Shown here piece after piece: positions 57,691-64,000 of a DNA stretch of 64,000 bases (its first letter is position 1; each line of letters opens with the position of its first letter). A model generated the notes under the pieces. It searched no databases and was not told the origin of the DNA. It saw only the letters and a list, made by a program, of their open reading frames with translations. This DNA comes from Mixophyes australis (Eukaryota; Chordata; Amphibia; Anura; Limnodynastidae). The position numbers and the translations under genes were made by a program. The stretch is taken from contig JAVHZZ010000003.1 in assembly GCA_036250195.1 (NCBI GenBank), positions 343,577,375 to 343,641,374 on the forward strand. The letters run 5' to 3'.

Positions 57691-59041
57691 AAAACAGTGC
57701 TATATTGCATTAGATATGCTAGTGTACGGATGTGTCTGAAACTAAGATATGGCAGTCATAATCAACTGTTTGAAAATGACTTTGAACTGAATTGATCTGG
57801 ACACGCCTTTGCTGCTTAGGCAATCACAAGCGGCCTACATTGCGAAAAGAACGTTTGGCATTTGCTAAGCGCCTCAGATTTATCCTGTTCTATTACGTTC
57901 AATGCCATTTAGCACTGGTGCTACACAAGGAGCAGTTGTGCTCATCTCATTTTCTTTTCTTTTATTTCCCTTTGGATTAAGCAGTGAATGAAGATTCACT
58001 ATGGACTATTTCAGGATAAAGATTAAGCAGTTTAATAAAATTGTAAAACATGGTTTGGGTGTGCTTTTATGTTAATGAAACTATTTTTAAAAATGTGTTT
58101 ATGTTTATTTCCTTTTAGGTACTATTATGGAATTTCATTTTCATGGTAGCCAATGGAAGCCATGGCCATGCTGGCACCTGTAGTACATGAGCATTAATTT
58201 TTCCAAGCAATCAATGGATGCAAGGGCTTTTTGGAACTTGTAGTTCCATACGACTCCTTAATCTAGTTTTGACATACAAGTATTATCTTGGCACTCACAG
58301 CCCATTGGGTGCCAGTAAGATCGCCAATATAATTCACCATCAGGCTGGTTTGCAGGCCTGATTTCCCCTCATGCTGAGTGAGCTGGAGCTGCTTTTACAT
58401 TATGACAAGGGGAACCCATGGTGTGGTTCTCCTTTTATAATGCAACCTACCCCACCTGGTATAGTCTGGTGCTGGTTGCCATATTTGCAGGGGCACTCCA
58501 CACTCATAGTCCCCATGCATGAGAATTAATCAGCCCAAGTTGTTGCAATGGTGCTGGTTATTCATCTTAGTTATTTATTTTTAATTGTGGGGAATTGTAT
58601 TTTAGAAGGAGTGACTTGAACAATTTGTTAAAGTGTTCCCAAATGGTCAATACTAGAACTAAATGTAAAATAGCAATGGTGGTTGAGAAAGTTACCTTTT
58701 GGTATCAGTACAATACTCAGTATACCACAATATTGTATGCCCTTTTACCTGCTGACTTTCTCTTCCTCTTGGAGATTTTTTTTTTTTTTTTATTGCCTCA
58801 AATTGATAATATAGCCCTCTTAGAAAGCAAACAGTGAATCCATGGGAATTATAATTCTATGAAGACAATTGAACTATAAGTTAATTTTTATGGGTTTCAT
58901 CATGGCATTTACTTAATATTCAATAATAACCCGTAACCCCTAGGTTCCCGTGACATTTATCCAACAGCTAGGGCCTTATTTAAAATTGGACACATTTTGT
59001 GCCCTGAATGTACGCTGCTGTACAATAATGCTTACTTATAG
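57691..59041. other. Non-coding, with an old repeat remnant near 58.3-58.5 kb
   Basis: GTCTGGTGCTGGTTGCCATA near 58467 recalls CCTGGTGCTGGTTGCTGCTT in the fold-back element near 6880, but no boundaries could be set. Confidence 0.35.
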
Positions 59042-59042
59042 T

Positions 59043-59364
59043 CATCATCATATATTTATTAATTAATATAGAGCAACTAATTCCGCAGCGCTGTACAGAG
59101 AACTCACTCACATCAGTCCCTGCCTCATTGGAGCTTACAGTCTAAATTCCTTAACATATACACAGGGTTAATTTTGATAGGAGCAAAATAACCTATCAGT
59201 ATGTTTCTGGCACTTGGGAGGATACCGAAGTAGCCGGAGGAAGCCCACGCAAACACGGGGAGAACATACAAACTCAGCACAGATAAGGCCCTGTTCAGGA
59301 ATCAAACTCATGACCCCAGTGCTATGAGGCAAAAGTGCTAACCACTAAGCCACCGTGTTGCCCC
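59043..59364 (-). mobile_element. V-SINE-like SINE, minus strand
   Basis: Read in reverse it starts GGGGCAACACGGTGGCTTAG, has a B-box-like GAGTTTGATTCC, the central domain with CCTCCGGCTACTTCGG, and the tail CTGTACAGCGCTGCGGAATT, then ATATGATGATGA. Nearly full length. Confidence 0.87.
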
Positions 59365-61985
59365 ACTTATGTGTGTATGTGGAGTCACATATACTGTATG
59401 TCTAGATACATTCAGATCAAAACACAACAGTATTTTTGTGTTGGGCGTATAGATACATATACTTATATCCCACAATGGCAGTCACATGTATGTTACTACT
59501 AGTTACAACTAACTCCTGGCAGTGTAATGTAATGAATTGCCATATATACGAGAAAGAATAGCATCTTGACATGTTATTAATAAAGATGATAATTGTATTT
59601 TACTAGCAAAAGGTAAAAAACATACAAAAATTCCTTCAGAAATGTTTAACCTCTTTGTACCTCCAATGGGAATATTCTTTCCCAATGTTCATATAGAAAG
59701 TAGAAATAAGCAATATGAATAGATGGGCAACACTTGATATAATACAGCTGCAAAGCTCATGAAGGAAGTACTATCAGCTGGAGACTTCAAGATGCAAACA
59801 GCCAAACAGACGCAGCTTTATATGCTGCTGGTATTGTTGTCATCATTCTCTTTACACCAATTTCAGCCAGGGACACCTGAGAATGGGAACAGTCTATGTG
59901 TACAGGAATTCCAATAAGGGATAAAAGTACAGTCCAAATCAGCTAAGGCAGGTCAGGTTCAGATATAAGTACAAGAGCCGAGGTCAGGACAATCAAGTAC
60001 AGAAACTGCTGTACAAGTCATAGGTCAGGGCAGATCATTTTCAGAAGAATATGTAAGCTGAGGTCAGGACAGCTAAATCAGGTTCACAATCAGTTGAGAA
60101 AGCCACAGGTTAGAACATAGAAGTCAGTCAGGGAGGCTTGAGATCTGCATTCTTGTCCACCAAATGCATGTTATGGCTCACATACTCTTCACACTTCTTG
60201 GAACTGTCCAGAGAAAATCAATCCACACCTAGGTTTATGGATACACCAAAAAATGTTATTGGTACTTTAGCACCACATCCTTTATTCATTTTATATTTTA
60301 CCTTTTTCTACCATAATACTGTTCATTTTAGCTTAATGTATGGCTTAAATTAATCATAAGAAGGTATTTTTTAAGTGCCCCTTTTATATTTTATTAGTGC
60401 ACCTTGGCACGCTAACTCTCACCTGCATCCAGATGAGCGTATGTTTGTATGGGAGAGCTTCTGCATACGTGCCCAGTTGTGCGCATCTCTGAGGCCACAG
60501 GAATAAAGGAATATAAGTTGTGGAAGTGCACTCATAACACTCGATAAACATGTTAATTCTGCAAATTCCTTTCATTCATATCAATGTACACCAATACACT
60601 GTTTTGAAAGCATTTCTTGAGCTTAGCCTTGTCCTGTGCTCACAATACAAGAACTTCCAAGTCTATTCTCATTATAGTGTGTTTAGTTACTTTCAGGAAG
60701 GAAGACCCCGATTTAAGCCTAACCATGGTTACTTATGACACAAGCACTGGGCACAGATTGCCACAAAGTGCTTGCTTGTAATTGCTTCAAATAATCAATA
60801 AATAGTATGCAAATCTGAAACTAGTACAAAAATCCTACTGGTATATTTCAAATAGTGTTTTTTCCAGAACAGTCACTGTGTTATAAATAGAAATTAACCT
60901 CTTATTACATTTTTCATGCCCTCCACAAGGGGTCATCTCTGCTTCATCTATCATTTGCATGGGATTATAAAGGCATCTGGCATTAAACACCAGTAAGGAA
61001 AGGAAAAGATCAATTGAAAGTGTCTAGTTAAAAAAGAAAGCATTTCTGTAAGAAACCACTATTAAAGAGGTTTTTATCAATTGAAATTCACCTTTATGTA
61101 ACGCATGATCCCCCTTCACTAGGGACACAATGCTTTGGGAACCATTTGCTGTACTTAGCCACTTCCCCAGTAGAGACATCTCTATTGCTAAAATACTTTA
61201 CACAGCGATGAGCACTGAAGGAGGTTGAATACAACTCACAGTTAGAACTCACAGCTAGCTGTCACTAGATGGACTATGGTAGTTATTGTCATAATGTGGA
61301 TAGATGGACTACAGTTGTCCAATAAACTCTGGAGTTTATGTAATTTAAATGGTTGTAAGAATTTTGTTTTGCTCAGTCTTTTACCAGTTTTTCTTTTAAT
61401 GAGAATAAACCCCTAATTTATTTAGTAGTGTCAAATGACAATACTTGTCCAGTGTAAAGTATATATAATTGCTATATTTAAATCCCAAATAATATGTAGT
61501 AAATGTTATTGTTAAAGGAAAAATATATAAATGAGCACTAAAAACTTGTGTACCTGTAATATTACAAAACGTAACTTCTGTCTACAGGGGATGTCAAGAG
61601 CTACTCCACTATTAATGTATAATGGTTGTATTATCGCCTAATGCATGCATTAGGGCACACATAAACTGTCACATTCAAGCAATCAGAAACACAATCAAAT
61701 AGGGCATACAAAGAAGTAAAAATCAATATATCATGATGCTGTTTGTAAGTGTTAATGCTTATAGCTCATACTATACCTTTTAAAAAATGACATATGAAAA
61801 GTATTATGATTATTTATAGTATAAAGTGTGTGAGTTCACATATCAAATTTAATAAGCAGAGTGAAAAAAATGTGAAATTAAGAATAAGATAATGACTGAG
61901 ATGAGAGATCAAGAAGTAAAACATTTCTCTAATTAGTGAAAATACTAAACAATGTTGATGCCTATCATAGCTCTGTGAACATATT
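59365..61985. other. AT-rich non-coding stretch, nothing recognised
   Basis: TCAGGTTCAGATATAAGTAC and similar CAGGTCAG motifs around 59940-60120 form a loose, irregular repetition. No domain in any open frame. Confidence 0.4.
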
Positions 61986-61994
61986 TAAATAGTT

Positions 61995-63835
61995 TCTCTT
62001 CCCAGACTTTCAATAGACAGTAAAACCTATTCCCACCCCCCAATGACGCTGGAGGAGGTGAATATGGCCATAATGTCTTTCACCAATGGTAAGATCCCTG
62101 GGTTAGATGGTCTCCCGAAAGAATTAACTAAACAACAACAGCATTTTATGTCCTTAAGCTGGACACTTATAGCGATCTATATGAATCTGGAATACTCTCT
62201 CAATCTATGTCAGAGGCGCTGATAGGTATCGTATTGAAACCAGTTAAAGACCCTCTGCACCCTGATTCATAAAGACCTATATCCCCACTATTAACAGACG
62301 TGAAAGTCCTGGCTAAAATATTAGCCCTCAGGGTTAAAAAAGTAATAGCAGAAATAGTTAATCCTGACCAAATTTGGTCGGGATTAGTGGTTAGCACTTC
62401 TGCCTCACAGCACTGGGGTCATGAGTTTAATTCCCGACCATGGCCTTATCTGTGTGGAGTTTGTATGTTCTCCCCGTGTTTTGGGTGGATTTCCTCCAGG
62501 TATTCCAGTTTGCTCTCACATTCCAAAAACATACTAGTAGGTTATTTGGCCGCTATTAAATTGACCTTAGTCTCTCCCGGTGTGTGTCTGTGTGTGATAG
62601 GGAATTTAGACTGTAAGCTCCGATGGGGCAGGGATAGATGTGAATGAGTTCTCTGTACAGCGCTGCAAAATTAGCGGCACTACATAAATAGATGATGATG
62701 ATGATGATTAAGCTTCTATACTTTAACCCTGCTGTGAGAATATGTGTGAATGGATACATATCTTTGTCCCCCACTTTGTTTTCGCTAGCGATAGAGACCC
62801 TTGGATGTATCATTAGGAACAATCAGTCTACAAAAGGTATAGAGAGTATAAAGTGGCCCTCTATGTGGATGACATGTTACTGTTTTTGCCACATGCCAAT
62901 CGCTCCATGGTAAACCTGTTGTGGGTGGTAAATGAATTTAAACCATTTTGGGGTTTAAAAATTAATTGTGATAAGTCTAATATATTCCCATTGGGGCAGG
63001 ATTGCCAGAGACACCAACAACTAGCTATTTAATAAAGATGGTGATACAACCCAAGTTCCTCTACGTAATTTAACAGGCCCAAAGCTGTGTCTCACCCTTT
63101 ATTTATTATAGATCAATATCTCACTTCTTTGGTATAGGGCGGGAAGAGAGCTAAAGTCAAATAAAGTTCCTTATATAGGCCTATATCTTCGGGGGTCTTG
63201 TGCTCTCCAATCTATGGTTCTACTATTATGCTTCACATCTGACCCAAATTCTGGATTTCGGATCCTGATTACCATGTTCTGCATTAGGAATAGATGAGAA
63301 ATTTTGCTAGCAGCCACACTCTGTTACAGGCTTTATTAGTAGTTACAATTAATAACTGTGCACCCCCATTATTAGTACAGACTGTAAAACTATGGAATGC
63401 TACAAATAAAATGGCGGGTGGGGATAGCTACGATCATTGTACTCCTCTATGGGGTAATAATAGAATATCTGTGGGAGGGAAATATCTCTGGGAGGCTACT
63501 TCAACATCCTGGTTACAGTAGCCTCACCTCGTTCGTTTATTTCTATCTATTAAGTATATTGGGCACCTGTGATCTTATGCAGTTAAGAGGGAAATGGGAG
63601 TTGGATTTAGGCCCCTGTAATGACAAAGACTGGGGGATTATCCTGAGTATTTCATGCCATTCCAGTGCATCATTGAACTTTCAGTAAATACAACTGTAAC
63701 TTTCACATTGTGCATATCTTACTACAGTTAGGTTGGTGGAATTTGACATAGAACAAGTTTCCTGAAGTGCGGTTGTGTGTCTAGGACCTATTGGCATCTC
63801 CTTTGGGACTGCCCAAAAATGAATGCCTTCTGTGT
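61995..63835 (+). pseudogene. L1/Tx1-like reverse transcriptase relic
   Basis: Order of motifs: MTLEEVNMAIMSFTNGKIPG (62043), LDGLP, ILALRVKKVIAEIVNPDQI (62320-62370), then a SINE, then NGYISLSPTLFSLAIETLG (62750-62806), LYVDDMLLFLPH (about 62858; the FxDD-type catalytic box), GLKINCDKSNIFP (about 62952), and a C-terminal tail ending in the cysteine-containing CVSRTYWHLLWDCPK (about 63775-63820). This is the order of L1-clade reverse transcriptase. The highly conserved GFIPGRQ block expected after NPDQ is missing, so the SINE insertion came with, or followed, a deletion. Several stops and frame changes are present. Confidence 0.87.
62383..62712 (+). mobile_element. V-SINE-like SINE inside the LINE relic
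   Basis: Starts within the tRNA-like head (TTAGTGGTTAGCACTTCTGC), missing about 15 bases of the 5' end. It has the B box GAGTTTAATTCC, the centre GATTTCCTCCAGGTATTCC and the tail CTGTACAGCGCTGCAAAATT ending in (GAT)n. Confidence 0.87.
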
Positions 63836-63847
63836 TTCAAGTAGGGT

Positions 63848-64000
63848 ACATAATTGCGACAGAGGAAATGTCAGCACTTAGCCCGTTGACATGAAAATGT
63901 CAGCAGGCTAAATGCCGACACTTCTATTATGCTGACAGGTTGACAATGTCTACAGTGTGATTGACAACATGCACATTGTTGAAAATGACATTGCCAACAT
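63848..64000. mobile_element. MITE start, cut by the window end
   Basis: GGTACATAATTGCGACAGAG is followed by repeated ATGTCAGCA, TGACAATGTC and TTGAAAATGACATTG pieces. The right end is outside the window. Confidence 0.45.

Overview
The window looks like repeat-rich, AT-rich intergenic or intronic DNA of a vertebrate, most likely a frog. The evidence is the set of interspersed elements: palindromic MITE families whose ends read like GGGCCTGATTCATTAAGG, GGGGTATATTTACTAA and GGGGGTAAATGTATCA; V-SINE-type SINEs with a tRNA-like head and a GATGAT tail; Tc1-like transposons; hAT transposons with 8-bp target-site duplications (TSDs); and L1/Tx1-like, Penelope-like and gypsy-like remnants. The species call comes from recognising these families, not from a search. 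I find no convincing host protein-coding gene, no rRNA, no functional tRNA and no CRISPR array. Nearly all long open frames are shadows of tandem repeats or transposon relics.

Layout. 1-11 kb: unannotated AT-rich DNA with Harbinger-like MITEs, several with 3-bp TSDs, a fold-back element family at 6.4-7.3 kb, and a probable solo retroviral-type LTR at 7.68-8.23 kb on the minus strand. 11.4-16.9 kb: a dense transposon cluster made of a 1.67-kb composite hAT element (C-rich minisatellite plus a CpG-rich palindrome), an 890-bp hAT deletion derivative with a perfect TSD, and a Tc1-like element. The Tc1 transposase relic carries 31 in-frame copies of a 24-bp (8-codon) unit. 17-24.4 kb: MITEs, one nested inside another, a SINE, and two small hAT elements with perfect TSDs.

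24.68-32.08 kb: the centrepiece, a 7.4-kb hAT transposon bounded by a perfect 8-bp TSD (GTTAATTT). It encodes a nearly complete BED-zinc-finger/hATC transposase broken by one internal stop and by lesions near the N-terminus. It is flanked inside the element by a roughly 0.3-kb tandem array on the left and a roughly 78-bp tandem array on the right. The right-hand non-coding part contains short pieces matching the element's own transposase gene, so its subterminal repeats may have been seeded by coding sequence.

32-43 kb: a SINE, a LINE-like repeat, a second dead Tc1-like element, a third hAT relative (537 bp, perfect TSD) and a minus-strand gypsy-like reverse transcriptase/RNase H fragment. 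43.05-43.56 and 49.59-50.10 kb: two direct copies of an approximately 510-bp non-repeat-like sequence with almost no net length change. With a weaker matching pair upstream, they suggest an old tandem segmental duplication or a constrained non-coding element. 44-55 kb: more MITEs, including an 894-bp fold-back. 55-57 kb: a long inverted-repeat element, then a Penelope-like relic split by a MITE. 57-64 kb: SINEs, an L1/Tx1-like reverse transcriptase relic interrupted by a SINE, and a MITE cut off by the window end.

The parts do not form a pathway. They record successive insertions: hAT, Harbinger-like, Tc1, SINE, LINE, PLE and LTR elements. Several nestings give relative ages.
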